The translations under genes and the position numbers were made by a program. This document shows positions 36,957 to 47,154 of a stretch of 64,000 nucleotides of DNA, piece after piece. Each line of letters begins with the position of its first letter. Within the stretch, counting starts at the first letter, position 1. This stretch comes from Shewanella sp. KX20019 (lineage in GTDB: Bacteria; Pseudomonadota; Gammaproteobacteria; Enterobacterales; Shewanellaceae). A model generated the notes under the pieces. The model was not told the origin of the DNA, made no database searches, and saw only the letters and a list, made by a program, of their open reading frames with translations. The stretch covers positions 4,092,001 to 4,156,000 of the forward strand of contig NZ_CP068437.1 of assembly GCF_016757755.1 (NCBI RefSeq), read 5' to 3'.

Positions 36957-38663
36957 ATGAAAATCAACAGTGTCTCGGCATTAATGTTGCTTTGGATGGT
37001 GACTTTTTCAAGCTTTGCTGAGTTTGAAACCCAGCTTACAGACACCATCGATGTTGCCATCCAAGACATCAAAATTTGGCGTAAAATCGATATTGAGCCA
37101 GACTCACCTCCAGCATCGCTTGCTGCGCTTAAACATTTATATCGTGCATCAGCCTCTAGCAATACCTCATTGGTTAACCATTCTGGTGCCTATGTCGCCC
37201 GACTAAAACTAAATAGTTCAGCCCCACAGGAAGCTAGCTGGTTTGTTAGAATAAATGCCAACTTTGTTGATCAGGGCCTTAGCTTTTGGGAGTCAGAACA
37301 ATACGTCAATAAGCATCCGATTAACTTTTCACAACATGGAGATATAAACACTCCTAAGTTAATGCATACCCAAGCTTTTGGATTACACTTACAACAACAA
37401 GAAAGTGGCTACCTTTGGCTTTATATTAAAGCTGAGCATTATGCGCTGCCACTAACGGTTGAGATCATTAACAGCGCCCGTTTTTACCACAAGCAGTTTA
37501 TCACCAATACGGTGACACTCTTTTCTATTGCGGCTATGCTCACACTGGCCGCTATTGCTTTAATCCTATATATCAAAACACGTTTAACAGTCACTCTTGC
37601 CTGCTCTGCTTATATTGGCTTACACGGTTTTGGTTGGGCAGCAGCCTCTGGATTAATCGATGATATTTTTAATATCCAGAGTATTAACACCACTTATCTT
37701 GGCATGATGCTGTTTCCATTTGCCATCGCTTCGGCCAGCCAATTTACTAAGTTATTATTCGACTTAGATCCTTTACATACCCGACTGGCGAAATTCTTTA
37801 ATGGGCTGTCTATTGTTTGCCTGATTGCGGGTTTGCTGATGCCTCTATTAGCCTTTTCAACCTCTTTTGTTATTTCCCATATTATTGCGCTAATCTGGGT
37901 GCCGCTTGCCATTATTGTCGGTTGGAAAATGCTGTCCCATAGTAATTTCAGGGCCAAGTATTATCTGTTCGGCAATCTTCTATATGGCCTGTCTATGCTT
38001 TACTATATTTTGTCTCATAGCGCCGTGTTTACCGAACAACAACATGCCGAGCTTGTCGTTATGTTGGCGTTAACCGGTGATTGCTTTTTCATACTGCTCT
38101 CGCTAGCCGCTTGGTTACAACAAAAAAAGCAGGATTACTCTCGCAGCTACTATCAGGCTAGAATCGATCCCTTAACTCATATAGGCAACCGCTATGCTCT
38201 AAGTGAAGCGTTAACCAAAGTCGATGACAAATACATTATTGCCTTTATCGATTATGACGGGATTAAACAGGTTAACGATAAGCTCGGTCATAATCAGGGC
38301 GACGCCTTATTGCGCTATGGTGCTAAAACCATGGCAAATGCCCTTGATAGTAACGGTGAAGTATTTCGTACTGGCGGTGATGAGTTTGTTTGGCTACTCA
38401 ACAGCCAATTGTTTAGCCATTTCCCGGAAGCGAGAAAGGAAATTGAGCTGATGATGGTTCAATGCCAAAGTGCAATACAGTCGAAATGGCCACAATCAGG
38501 GATAAGCTATGGAGTCGCCCACGCAGAGGAAAGCATCAATCAATCTGAATGCCTTGCCCTCGCCGATAAACGTATGTACCAACACAAGCGCAGCAAAGAT
38601 AAACATCCGGTAGCCGATAACATAACGGATAAAAATACAGAATCGTCAACTTCAGCCAGCTAA
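36957..38663 (+). CDS. Membrane diguanylate cyclase with 7TM-DISM sensor
   Basis: 568 residues from the ATG at 36957, which starts a signal peptide (ending SSFA) and has GGA 5 bases upstream; other ATGs at 36915 and 36948 are possible. The layout is a periplasmic 7TMR-DISM extracellular type 2 domain (about 25-190), seven membrane helices (195-410) and a cytoplasmic GGDEF domain. Its active-site loop is FRTGGDEFVWL near residue 480, and the metal site is AFIDYDGIKQVND. No clear RxxD inhibitory site is seen. It makes cyclic di-GMP in response to an external signal, possibly a carbohydrate. Confidence 0.9.
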   Translation: MKINSVSALMLLWMVTFSSFAEFETQLTDTIDVAIQDIKIWRKIDIEPDSPPASLAALKHLYRASASSNTSLVNHSGAYVARLKLNSSAPQEASWFVRINANFVDQGLSFWESEQYVNKHPINFSQHGDINTPKLMHTQAFGLHLQQQESGYLWLYIKAEHYALPLTVEIINSARFYHKQFITNTVTLFSIAAMLTLAAIALILYIKTRLTVTLACSAYIGLHGFGWAAASGLIDDIFNIQSINTTYLGMMLFPFAIASASQFTKLLFDLDPLHTRLAKFFNGLSIVCLIAGLLMPLLAFSTSFVISHIIALIWVPLAIIVGWKMLSHSNFRAKYYLFGNLLYGLSMLYYILSHSAVFTEQQHAELVVMLALTGDCFFILLSLAAWLQQKKQDYSRSYYQARIDPLTHIGNRYALSEALTKVDDKYIIAFIDYDGIKQVNDKLGHNQGDALLRYGAKTMANALDSNGEVFRTGGDEFVWLLNSQLFSHFPEARKEIELMMVQCQSAIQSKWPQSGISYGVAHAEESINQSECLALADKRMYQHKRSKDKHPVADNITDKNTESSTSAS

Positions 38664-39245
38664 GCATAAATTGCTGAGCCGCGATATGTATCTATATACC
38701 GACAATTTTAGCGACCAATATATTCCCCATTAATGAACAACACATCCCGCAATCAATATTAGCCATTCAAAATGATCACCTAATTACAATTAACATAAAA
38801 CATTTCCAATACAACTCAAATCCAGCTTATATCTAGCTTGCAAATATTCAGTATCAGTTATTCAGTAGAAAAACACGTTCTTTTATAACTTAGATGTCTC
38901 ATTTTGTAACGTATTATGTGTGAACCTGATCACCGCTATTAATATTAAAGCCGATACAATTCATAACAGTTAATTAAAAGTTACTACAAAGTAGCTAATT
39001 AACCATTTAGTAATTTACTAAAAACCTAGGGCGCTTTATTAAAATTTATGACACAACATAGTGTAGCGGACTATTTAGACATTCCTTATTAATAGAATGT
39101 TTATATATTTTACCAATAGTACTTTACCTAAACTTTAATAATTTATTGAGATTGGTTCTTAATCACAACATTAAAGCTAGTCACAACTCGCCTTAGTCAA
39201 TATAGGTGCAAATAATGCACCGTTAAAATTAATACGGGGTTGAAC
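38664..39245. other. AT-rich gap upstream of the nucleotidase gene
   Basis: 582 bases, very AT-rich, no frame. It carries the promoter of the lipoprotein gene; a GGGG Shine-Dalgarno lies 5-8 bases before the ATG at 39246. I see no definite operator. Confidence 0.4.
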
Positions 39246-41381
39246 ATGAAAAAAACTACTCGCAGCGTACTGTGTTTAGCGGTACTCGCGGCTTTAGCTG
39301 GTTGCAACGATGATGAGACAATTATTAATACCGACAGTGGCTATGCACCTGTGGTCACGCAAGGTAAAACACTCACCAATACGCCAGACATCATCATAAA
39401 GAGTCAAAACGAAGTCGATGAAGTCACCATCACTATCGGCGCAACATCGGATCTCCATGGCCGTATCTTTGGCTATGACTACGCACTCGATGCGGTAGAT
39501 TCTGATGCTGGTTTAACACGTATATCTACCTTGCTTGAAACTGCAAAAGCAAACAATCCAAACATGATTTTGATTGATATCGGTGACACCGTTCAAGGCA
39601 ACTCGGCGCAACTGTTTAACGATGATCCAACTCATCCTGTGGTATCTACCTTAAACTCACTTGATTTCGATCTCTGGGTTCCAGGTAACCATGAATTTAA
39701 CTTTGAACGCAGCTTTATCGATCGCAACCTGAATCACTTCAATGGTGCGGTAGTATCAAACAATATCAAGTGGGAAGAGAACGACGCTAACTACATTCGT
39801 GCTTTCCAGGTTTTCGAAGTCGATGGTGCTAAAGTGGCAGTCGTCGGTGTGAGCCCATCAAATATCCCCAACTGGGAAGCTTCTGCACCAGGACACTTTG
39901 CCGGTCTTAAGTTTGATGAAGAGCTAGCATCTACTCGTACAGCAGTCGATGAGCTAATCGAAAAACACCATCCAGATGTCATCATTGGTGCATTCCATTT
40001 AGGGCGTAGCGCTGAAGGTGGATCGGGGGTTTACAAGATTGCCGCTGAAATGGCTGATAAATTTGATGTCATCCTAGCCGGCCACGAACACGCGACTTAT
40101 ATCGAAAGCATTAACAAAGCGGTTGAAGGTGAAGAGATTACTTCAACCGATATCTCTATTGAAGGTGGTGATACTGCTGAAGATAAGACTGTTTCAGGCA
40201 CTTATAACGAAGCCAATCGCGCTCAGAGTGTGAAGATCATCGAACCCGGCAAATGGGGTTGGGCGCTAGCTCAGGCAGAGATTAAGCTTAAAAAGAACAG
40301 CGATGACAAGTGGGAGATGGTTGATACAACACTGAGCAACATCACCTCTAAAGATATCGTAGAAAGCCCTATTACAAGCTCACAGTTCCAATATGTTCAT
40401 GACATGTCTAAGGCCGATGCTCAACTGGTTCTGGGTTTAGTCGGCGGTGACTTCACCCCGGGTACTGGCGCCGACGAAGCAGTACATGAAGATTTCAATC
40501 AAGAAGCGGGTCGTCTCTATTCAACGATTCATACCGCTAAAGTCATGGATACACCCTTGATGGATTTCATCAATCAGATCCAACTTGAGAAGTCTGCAGC
40601 AGTAGTTTCAGCGGCCTCTCTGTTCTCTGATAGCTCTAACCTCATTGATGGTCAAGAGTACGCCAAGAAAGACTCCACTAACCTATACAAATATGACAAT
40701 ACCCTTATCGGTATCAATATGACCGGTGCCAATCTTAAGCGTTATATGGAGTGGTCTTACACCTACTTTAACACCTATAAAGACGGTGACATTACCGTGT
40801 CGTTTACCAAAGGTGCTAAAGCGTACATGTATGATCAGTTCGACGGTAAGATTGACTTTGTTGTCGATTTAACTGGCGATTCACTGACTATGGATGAAAA
40901 CAATACGGTCACCAATGAAGGTAACCGTATCGAGATCATTGAAATTGATGGTAAGCCATTTGATGCAACCGCCACATATAAGGTTGCCTTAAATAGCTAT
41001 CGCTGGGGCTCAAATATTAAGAAGTTTGGCTGGGCAACTGCTGAAGATGTTTATTATGACTCGGTCAACGAGCCTGTTTACGCTATTCGTGACATGCTGA
41101 CTGAATATGTAGCAGACAACAAAGGCGTTAATGCTAGCGATTTCACCAACCCTAACTGGGAAATTAAACAGTACCAGGATAATGGCGCTATCACCTTGCT
41201 ACGCACAGACAATGGCGCTGGTCAGGCATTGTGGAATAGGCTGATTAGCAAAGAAATTTGTGTCAACATCGACCCGGATAACCCTAAGTACCCAGGGATT
41301 TTAGACGCGGTAAATGTCAATGATGTGAGCTCATACTCTGTCAATCCGACTCAAGATTATGCCGGTTGTGTCACTGAATAG
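39246..41381 (+). CDS. Lipoprotein 5'-nucleotidase / 2',3'-cyclic phosphodiesterase
   Basis: 711 residues from the ATG at 39246. The lipobox is ALAGC (Cys near residue 21) followed by Asn-Asp-Asp. The calcineurin-like metallophosphatase domain shows TSDLHGRIFG (near 70), DIGDTVQGNSAQL, PGNHEFNFE (near 140), AFHLGRS and AGHEHATY (near 280). The C-terminal nucleotidase domain (5_nucleotid_C) has TGANLKRYMEWS. It is a bifunctional surface or periplasmic enzyme releasing nucleosides and phosphate from extracellular nucleotides. A clear terminator follows. Confidence 0.9.
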   Translation: MKKTTRSVLCLAVLAALAGCNDDETIINTDSGYAPVVTQGKTLTNTPDIIIKSQNEVDEVTITIGATSDLHGRIFGYDYALDAVDSDAGLTRISTLLETAKANNPNMILIDIGDTVQGNSAQLFNDDPTHPVVSTLNSLDFDLWVPGNHEFNFERSFIDRNLNHFNGAVVSNNIKWEENDANYIRAFQVFEVDGAKVAVVGVSPSNIPNWEASAPGHFAGLKFDEELASTRTAVDELIEKHHPDVIIGAFHLGRSAEGGSGVYKIAAEMADKFDVILAGHEHATYIESINKAVEGEEITSTDISIEGGDTAEDKTVSGTYNEANRAQSVKIIEPGKWGWALAQAEIKLKKNSDDKWEMVDTTLSNITSKDIVESPITSSQFQYVHDMSKADAQLVLGLVGGDFTPGTGADEAVHEDFNQEAGRLYSTIHTAKVMDTPLMDFINQIQLEKSAAVVSAASLFSDSSNLIDGQEYAKKDSTNLYKYDNTLIGINMTGANLKRYMEWSYTYFNTYKDGDITVSFTKGAKAYMYDQFDGKIDFVVDLTGDSLTMDENNTVTNEGNRIEIIEIDGKPFDATATYKVALNSYRWGSNIKKFGWATAEDVYYDSVNEPVYAIRDMLTEYVADNKGVNASDFTNPNWEIKQYQDNGAITLLRTDNGAGQALWNRLISKEICVNIDPDNPKYPGILDAVNVNDVSSYSVNPTQDYAGCVTE

Positions 41382-41393
41382 ATAACACTCTAT

Positions 41394-41418
41394 AAAGGCC
41401 TGGAAACAGGCCTTTTCT
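41394..41418 (+). terminator. Rho-independent terminator of the nucleotidase gene
   Basis: AAAGGCCTG (41394-41402) pairs perfectly with CAGGCCTTT (41407-41415) around a GAAA tetraloop, followed by TCTAT. Confidence 0.8.
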
Positions 41419-41506
41419 ATTGAGGCTAGTCTGTAGTGATCAAAACTAACCGATCTGTTAGCCAAGCTTAAGATACTTTTTTACTCACTTTAGTTATAGA
41501 TAACCT

Positions 41507-42724
41507 ATGTTAAAAGAATATCGCTTTACCCTATTTATCGCCCTAGTCTCGACTTTGATTTTCTATATATCTCCCAGCTTGAGCGACAGCTTAAAACCGA
41601 AGACAGCGCTACAGCAGGAGTTTGTCGAAGCGCGCGTAGTCTCTGTTATCTCCAATAATCTGGCGCCCGATGCTAGAGTGCCATCGATACTGACAGGCCT
41701 ACAAGTGATCACAGCTGAGATTTTAGAGGGAGATGAAAGCGGTAAAGTGGTTGAAGTACAAAATCCCCTTAGCAGGCAACATAATGTGCTGGTCGGCGAA
41801 GGCGACATCTTCATTATGATGATAAGAGATACCCCAAACGGCACGGTATATTGGGCTTACAACCACAAACGCTCGACCGCTATCTATTGGATGTGCTTTG
41901 CCTTCCTATTATTGCTGCTCTCTTTTGGCAAGAGAGAGGGGTTGAACTCTGTGGTCTCGCTCTACTTTACCGCGGCACTGATCATCGGCGTGTTAATCCC
42001 AGCTATTTTTGCGGGATGGAGCCCCGTGCTTGTCACCATCATTCTGATGGGATTAAAGATTGTAGTTAATTTTATTCTAGTATCTGGCTATAACCGCAAG
42101 AGCTTTTGCGCCATGGGCGGCACCTTGCTAGGTGTCATAGCGGCCGGCATAATGGCGCAGGTATTCGGTGAGTTTGCCAACCTTTCGGGGATCTATTTAG
42201 ATAAAGGCGAAGACGTTATCTATTTGGCGACCCAACCGATTCAGATCCGCTGGCTAATGTTTGTCGCCATCATGATTTCGGCCCTAGGCGCAGTGATGGA
42301 TGTAGCCATATCGATTGCATCTGCCTACAATGAACTGAAAATTACCGATCCTAAGCTCAGTCCAACGCAGCTGATGAAAGCCAGCATGAATATCGGACGA
42401 GATATCATGGGCACCATGACCAACACATTAATATTGGCCTTTGCCGGTAGCTCTTTAACCACCATTATGATGGTTTGGGGTCTGGACATGCCACTGACTC
42501 AGTTTATCAATACCCCGATTATCGCCCTGAGCATCATTCATGCGCTGGCGGGCAGTGTCGGCATCGTACTCACTATTCCGCTTACGGCTTGGCTCGCGCG
42601 CTATATGCTCAATGAGCCCAACCCCATTGCTGAAGCATCTCAATCAACAACAGATAAAGCAACCACTGAACCATCACTGACAAATCAGCCTGCTACGGCT
42701 AGTTCGATCACTGTCGATATTTAA
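41507..42724 (+). CDS. YibE/F-family membrane protein
   Basis: 405 residues. The N-terminal helix precedes an outside domain (about 35-115: VEARVVSVISNN, then GDIFIMMIRDTPNG). Seven or more membrane helices follow, with conserved stretches SALGAVMDVAISIASAYNE (near 275) and MNIGRDIMGTMTNTLILAFAGSSL (near 305). These define the YibE/F family, whose function is not established. The C-terminal tail is Ser/Thr-rich. It has its own ribosome-binding site and is probably a single gene. Confidence 0.85.
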   Translation: MLKEYRFTLFIALVSTLIFYISPSLSDSLKPKTALQQEFVEARVVSVISNNLAPDARVPSILTGLQVITAEILEGDESGKVVEVQNPLSRQHNVLVGEGDIFIMMIRDTPNGTVYWAYNHKRSTAIYWMCFAFLLLLLSFGKREGLNSVVSLYFTAALIIGVLIPAIFAGWSPVLVTIILMGLKIVVNFILVSGYNRKSFCAMGGTLLGVIAAGIMAQVFGEFANLSGIYLDKGEDVIYLATQPIQIRWLMFVAIMISALGAVMDVAISIASAYNELKITDPKLSPTQLMKASMNIGRDIMGTMTNTLILAFAGSSLTTIMMVWGLDMPLTQFINTPIIALSIIHALAGSVGIVLTIPLTAWLARYMLNEPNPIAEASQSTTDKATTEPSLTNQPATASSITVDI

Positions 42725-42842
42725 CAGAGCGATCTGCAGGACTCTATTGGGCAGTCGATAAGTTAGACTTGATTCGGATATTTGATATGGCAAAGTAAAG
42801 GTTAGCAGAGCAAGCTTTTGCTCCTACCAGCTTAGAGTAGCC

Positions 42843-43724
42843 CTACTCATCATCTAACAAGTTGACGAGCGTATCAGCCAGCCACAATAAGGCTGGCCCC
42901 TTGGCCTTTTGTTTTGCCATTACACGATCAATTGGCACTCGCCACGGCTTGTGGTCAAAGCTAAGCGTCATTCGAACCATGTCGCCATGGCGCTGGTATT
43001 TCTCTGCCATATGTGCAGGAATATAACCCCACCCTAGCCCCTCTTTTACCATGGCATTAACGGCATTAAAGCTATTTCCCCACCAGATATGTGAAGAGAT
43101 ACTAGGGCAATGTGCCAATTCCTGCCCATCAAGACCACGGATCAACAATTGACGATGCGGGATCAAATCAGCAACTGTGACTAAATCCATTTTTGCCAAT
43201 GGGTGCGCTGGACTGACTACGCCGTTAAACGGCAAGCTACCGACGTAACATAAATCCACATCTTGGGGAAACTCACTGCTGGCAAACATCAAGCCTAAAT
43301 CAGCGCGGCCAGTATGTACCAGGTTTAATACGTCAGGTGTTGATACGGCGTAAAGCTCCAACAGGGTACCAGGGAAACGCGTTGCAAACGTATTGAGTAT
43401 GCTCGTTGTTACTGGAAGTAACGCATCATCCACCGCCATTTTTATCTGGGTTTCATGGGATAAATTTAACGCATTGCTCACTAAATCCAACTCATAAGTC
43501 TGCTGTAAAATAGCTTGAGCAAACGGCAGTAATCGTTCCCCATGGGCGGTTAATGAAGGTTTTCGGCTGGTACGGTCAAACAGTGTGGTGTTGAGCTCAA
43601 TTTCAAGGTTAGCGATCCCCTGACTCACCGCCGACTGCACCTTGCCCAACCGACGAGCACAGGCGGAAAATGAGCCCGATTGCGCCGTTTCAACAAACAT
43701 TCTTAGCTGTTCTAAGTTATACAT
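42843..43724 (-). CDS. LysR-family regulator (divergent from PACE transporter)
   Basis: 293 residues. It has a classic N-terminal LysR helix-turn-helix (LRMFVETAQSGSFSACARRLGKVQSAVSQGIANLE, about 7-45) and an effector-binding domain. It is transcribed away from the PACE efflux gene with 94 bases between the starts. This is the usual layout for a regulator that controls its neighbour, as with AceR and AceI. The inducer is not known. Confidence 0.9.
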   Translation of the reverse strand: MYNLEQLRMFVETAQSGSFSACARRLGKVQSAVSQGIANLEIELNTTLFDRTSRKPSLTAHGERLLPFAQAILQQTYELDLVSNALNLSHETQIKMAVDDALLPVTTSILNTFATRFPGTLLELYAVSTPDVLNLVHTGRADLGLMFASSEFPQDVDLCYVGSLPFNGVVSPAHPLAKMDLVTVADLIPHRQLLIRGLDGQELAHCPSISSHIWWGNSFNAVNAMVKEGLGWGYIPAHMAEKYQRHGDMVRMTLSFDHKPWRVPIDRVMAKQKAKGPALLWLADTLVNLLDDE

Positions 43725-43818
43725 ATCACTTTTCCTGATAGTAACTAACTATCTTCTTTCGCCAATATTGATGATTATAGCAATCAAGACGCACTGAACA
43801 ACACAAATGAGACCGACC

Positions 43819-44253
43819 ATGAACACCAAAGAACGAATTTTTCACAGCATATTATTTGAAGCGATAGCGTTAATATTTGTGATCACCGCAGCGACCGTCT
43901 TTACCGATGCAGGCGCAAAGTCGGCCACCGGATTAGCGGTCGGACTGTCGTTAATCGCTATGTGCTGGAATTACGTATACAACCTGGGATTTGACCGCGT
44001 ATTTGGCGATAACCGCATTGAGCGTTCATTTAAAATGCGTATCGGCCACGGACTCGGTTTTGAGCTGGGTATGGTTTTCACCACACTCCCATTGATGATG
44101 TGGGTGCTACAACTAGACTTTGTCACCGTATTTATTATGGATATCGGCGTGGTTATTTTCTTCTTGGTGTATGCCATTATCTACAACTGGGCTTATGACC
44201 TGCTCCGCGAACGTATCATCTCTAGCAGTTGCAACTCTTTAAAACCAAGCTGA
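43819..44253 (+). CDS. PACE-family efflux transporter (AceI-like)
   Basis: 144 residues from the ATG at 43819 (MNTKERIFHS); an ATG at 43807 would add 4 residues. Two tandem BTP repeats of two helices each are present: ERIFHSILFEAIALIF (with the conserved membrane Glu) and RIGHGLGFELGMVFTTLPL. CWNYVYNLGFDRVF and YNWAYDLLRE are the signature W-N-x-x-(Y/F)-x-x-x-F-D and W-x-Y-D motifs. PACE proteins export biocides such as chlorhexidine and may naturally export short-chain diamines. Confidence 0.92.
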   Translation: MNTKERIFHSILFEAIALIFVITAATVFTDAGAKSATGLAVGLSLIAMCWNYVYNLGFDRVFGDNRIERSFKMRIGHGLGFELGMVFTTLPLMMWVLQLDFVTVFIMDIGVVIFFLVYAIIYNWAYDLLRERIISSSCNSLKPS

Positions 44254-44399
44254 AGTAACGTTTATCCACGAGAAGCTTGTCACACTTGTTGTAAACATAT
44301 TAGATTGAAAACTCAATGACTTATACCTATGTTAACGTTACGAACTTATTGAGGCATCGAACTCGTAATACACTGATAGATAACAAGGCAAGTCTAGCA

Positions 44400-45318
44400 A
44401 TGAATATCGCAAACAGCAGCAGGCCACAATCTCGCAACTCAGGCTTCACTCTAATATCAATTCCACTAAAGATGTGATCAATTCAGAGCTTTCTCAGGGC
44501 TTTCAATTCAAGGCGCATTGTGGAAGAAATGGTTATTCCCTTTTAAGACAATGTAACGCAGCAGTGAATGTCCTGAGAAGCTCACTGCGTGCGGCTGATG
44601 TTTAAGGCATGGGAAAACCCCTTAATACAGCGCATGTGGCTTTCGATATACGACCGAATAGTCTATTTTGTTCCATACAAAATAAGACATTTCCACCCTC
44701 CTTGGCGGTCAGATTCAGGAGGTAGAGTGAAGCAGGATGCCAGAGCCGAGAATAACTATTAGCTACAGCCCACGTGCTTGTCTAAAGTGATTTAAATTCC
44801 CGCTGAATGAGCAACTATTTAATGGAATTGGTATAATAGAGTTGGTCGTTGTTGTTATTATCTTAGGCATTTTGGCTGTTACGGCTTTACCTAAATTTAT
44901 CAATTTAAGCTCAGACGCAAACATTGCTGTGATTAAAGGATCTAAAGGTTCGATACACACCGCAGTTTCGCTATTTAAAGCTAAAACCATGACTTCTGGT
45001 AATGGCTTTACAGATGTGGTCGAGTTCTCGGGCATTAAAGGCAGTAACTACCAGCCATGGGCGGCAACGGAAAATGGTTATTCATCGGATTACTCTTCAC
45101 CACCAGAAATATTTGAGGGCGCAGGCTTAGATGTTAACGACTGGGCTTACCGTATTTATGTATCAAACAGTAGCTATGCTGTTATTGCTGCACCTAGAAG
45201 TGTGCTAGATAAGAGTGAACCGAGTGCGGCCGAGGTTAAAGCGACTAACTGCTATTTTCAGTATCACTGGCAAACCGCTGGAGAACCAACAATAACAACA
45301 GTAATGACGGACTGCTAG
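44400..45318 (+). pseudogene. Type IV prepilin-like gene split by a 0.38-kb insertion
   Basis: The 5' part (44400-44456) reads MNIANSSRPQSRNSGFTLI, the leader with the prepilin peptidase site. The 3' part resumes in matching sense at 44839 with ELVVVVIILGILAVTALPKF and continues 160 residues to a TAG at 45318, ending in a Cys pair typical of pilin (TNCYFQYHW...TDC). Joining them restores GFTLIELVVV exactly. So the gene was an MSHA-type or GspG/H-like pilin, and the insertion broke it. The frame after the insertion could at best start at a TTG (44842) without its leader. Confidence 0.85.
44457..44838. mobile_element. MITE-like insertion in the pilin gene
   Basis: About 380 bases with no transposase. 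The ends are inverted: TCAATTCCACTAAA at 44457 against TTTAATGGAATTGG (44819-44832), which reversed reads CCAATTCCATTAAA. TAATA (44452-44456 and 44834-44838) is repeated at both sides and may be a target duplication, though the exact limits are ambiguous. Structure and size fit a non-autonomous element mobilised by an unseen transposase. Confidence 0.7.
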
Positions 45319-45379
45319 AAGAGTAAAATTCTGAGTTAACAGCTATTATCAGCTAAGCGCTTCATAGAGGATATTGAGT

Positions 45380-46012
45380 TTGAACAATTATTTTGACAGC
45401 CCCTTTGTCGGAAAGTCACTGCAAGATCAAGTGACAAATCCTAATATCATTGTGGGAAAACACAGCTACTACTCAGGCTACTATCACAACCATAGTTTCG
45501 ATGATTGTGCGCGTTACTTGCTGGCCGATAGAACCGATGTCGATAAGCTCGTTATTGGTAGCTTCTGCTCAATTGGTTCAGGTGCGGTATTTATGATGGC
45601 AGGTAACCAAGGGCACCAAAATAATTGGGTTAGTACTTTTCCATTTTTCTACCAAGAAGATGAGCACTTTGCTGACGCTAAAGATGGCTTTGAGCGTGCT
45701 GGTGATACCGTTATTGGCAATGACGTGTGGATTGGTACTGAAGCGATGATTATGAGTGGCGTTAACATTGGTGACGGTGCCGTTATTGCCAGTCGCGCCT
45801 TAGTGACTAAAGATGTCGCACCCTACTCTATTGTTGGTTCAAATCCGGCAAAACATATTCGTTTTCGTTTTTCTGAAACAGAAATATCGCAGTTGCTCGA
45901 AATGAAATGGTGGCAGTGGAGCGATGAGCAACTACAACAAGCAATGGCACTGATGTGCTCATCAAATATTAGTGGTCTATACGCTTATTGGCAGGGGTTA
46001 AGCCAAGAGTAG
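45380..46012 (+). CDS. CatB-type O-acetyltransferase (hexapeptide repeat)
   Basis: 210 residues from a TTG at 45380, chosen because the family starts MxNYFxSPF and AGAGG lies 9 bases upstream; an in-frame TTG at 45374 is the alternative. It has left-handed beta-helix hexapeptide repeats (VIGNDVWIGTEAMIMSGVNIGDGAVIASRA). Signature stretches are PNIIVGKHSYYSGYYHNHSFDD (with catalytic His) and CSIGSGAVFMMAGNQGHQNNW. Such xenobiotic acetyltransferases can inactivate chloramphenicol or streptogramins, but many chromosomal ones have other substrates. Confidence 0.88.
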   Translation: MNNYFDSPFVGKSLQDQVTNPNIIVGKHSYYSGYYHNHSFDDCARYLLADRTDVDKLVIGSFCSIGSGAVFMMAGNQGHQNNWVSTFPFFYQEDEHFADAKDGFERAGDTVIGNDVWIGTEAMIMSGVNIGDGAVIASRALVTKDVAPYSIVGSNPAKHIRFRFSETEISQLLEMKWWQWSDEQLQQAMALMCSSNISGLYAYWQGLSQE

Positions 46013-46311
46013 GCTCCCTCTTTCTTCATTATATGGGTAGCGGTGACTTAGCTTTCTCAATGTTTGACTTCACTTCTCTCCACCCGCTATGCGCACGGTT
46101 AAAACAACCACATTTTAGTGCTATGGTTAACTATATAGGCTGTTTTAAACATCGCGCAATCGCAACAAAACCATAACATTCTGATTCAAAAGATATTTAG
46201 CTAAACGGCACAGAAAATGCTTATTCTATAACCATTAATATCTCAAATAATGGGTTTAGCCATTTTATTGCAGTATCGCTAAACCTCGATATAAAGCCAA
46301 AGGAGCGGCAG

Positions 46312-46953
46312 ATGTCAGTCACGTTAGAAGATAGACCCATAGAGCAGGTTCGTGAACAGGTTATTGATAAACTCATCGTTAACTATAGCCACGGGATAAT
46401 ATCCGCAGAAGCGTTTGAGCGTCGCCTCGACGATGCGATGGCCAGTGAATCCCATCAAGAGTTACTCGACTTAGTTGCCGACTTATCCCTATCTACAGAT
46501 GACGAATACAGCAGCAAAAAAGATCAGCAATTTACGCCTAATTACGCCAGCAAAGAGGCTGATGACACATTAGTCATCAGCTGTATTCTTGGCAATAATG
46601 AGCGCAGCGGACAGTGGCTTGTTCCAAGTGAGATCAAGCTTAATAATGTGCTGGGTGAAACCGTTCTTGATTTTACCGATGCTATTTTTCAACATCAAAA
46701 CATCACCATTAAACTCAACTGTGTTCTGGGTAGTGCTAAAGTATTTATTCCCGAAAATGTCAATGTGATCTGTAAAACCTACTGCGCCGGAAGTAGTATT
46801 GAAAACTGCGCACCGTCAATGGCAAACCGCCAAGCACCGGTTATCACCATAGAGGGTAAAGTGGTGCTTGGTAGCCTTTCAGTATCGGTGAAGCGCACCA
46901 TCAAAGAGAAGTTTATCGCCTTCGCCAATCAGCTTAAAAATACTTTCAATTAA
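46312..46953 (+). CDS. DUF1707 / LiaF-like cell-envelope response protein
   Basis: 213 residues without membrane helices or a signal. The N-terminus (about 10-55: VREQVIDKLIVNYSHGIISAEAFERRLDDAM) is a DUF1707-type short helical domain. The C-terminal half (from about 85) has a LiaF/DUF2154 beta-helix (ISCILGNNERSGQW, then LDFTDAIFQHQNITIKLNCVLGSAKVFIPENVNV). Related proteins modulate envelope-stress signalling. A GGAGC ribosome-binding site lies before the ATG. Confidence 0.75.
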   Translation: MSVTLEDRPIEQVREQVIDKLIVNYSHGIISAEAFERRLDDAMASESHQELLDLVADLSLSTDDEYSSKKDQQFTPNYASKEADDTLVISCILGNNERSGQWLVPSEIKLNNVLGETVLDFTDAIFQHQNITIKLNCVLGSAKVFIPENVNVICKTYCAGSSIENCAPSMANRQAPVITIEGKVVLGSLSVSVKRTIKEKFIAFANQLKNTFN

Positions 46954-47081
46954 CCGACATAAACAAACGCTCTAACGACATATGCAGGCTCTTGTCGGTG
47001 TGCGCTTTTAACGAGTGAACCGACATTTAAAGGCGCATCAACTGGCCCCGTTTATCAATGGGTAATAACCCTTGGGTGGCG

Positions 47082-47115
47082 CATAAAAAAGGCTCATCAT
47101 TGCTGCTGAGCCTTT
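47082..47115 (-). terminator. Leftward terminator of the saccharopine dehydrogenase pair
   Basis: AAAGGCTCA (47088-47096) pairs with TGAGCCTTT (47107-47115). Read on the minus strand, a T-run follows the stem. It lies 40 bases after the stop of the gene at 47155. Confidence 0.7.
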
Positions 47116-47154
47116 ACTCTGTAGTCACTACCAGCTAAGAATTCGTTAAGAAAG

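Noticed and set aside
42808..42823. GAGCAA/TTGCTC hairpin as a terminator between convergent genes
   Set aside because: The stem is only 6 bases and no T-run follows in either direction.
46013..46311. 62-residue frame ending at 46176
   Set aside because: It starts inside the acetyltransferase gene in another frame, has no ribosome-binding site and resembles nothing; the gap is treated as non-coding.
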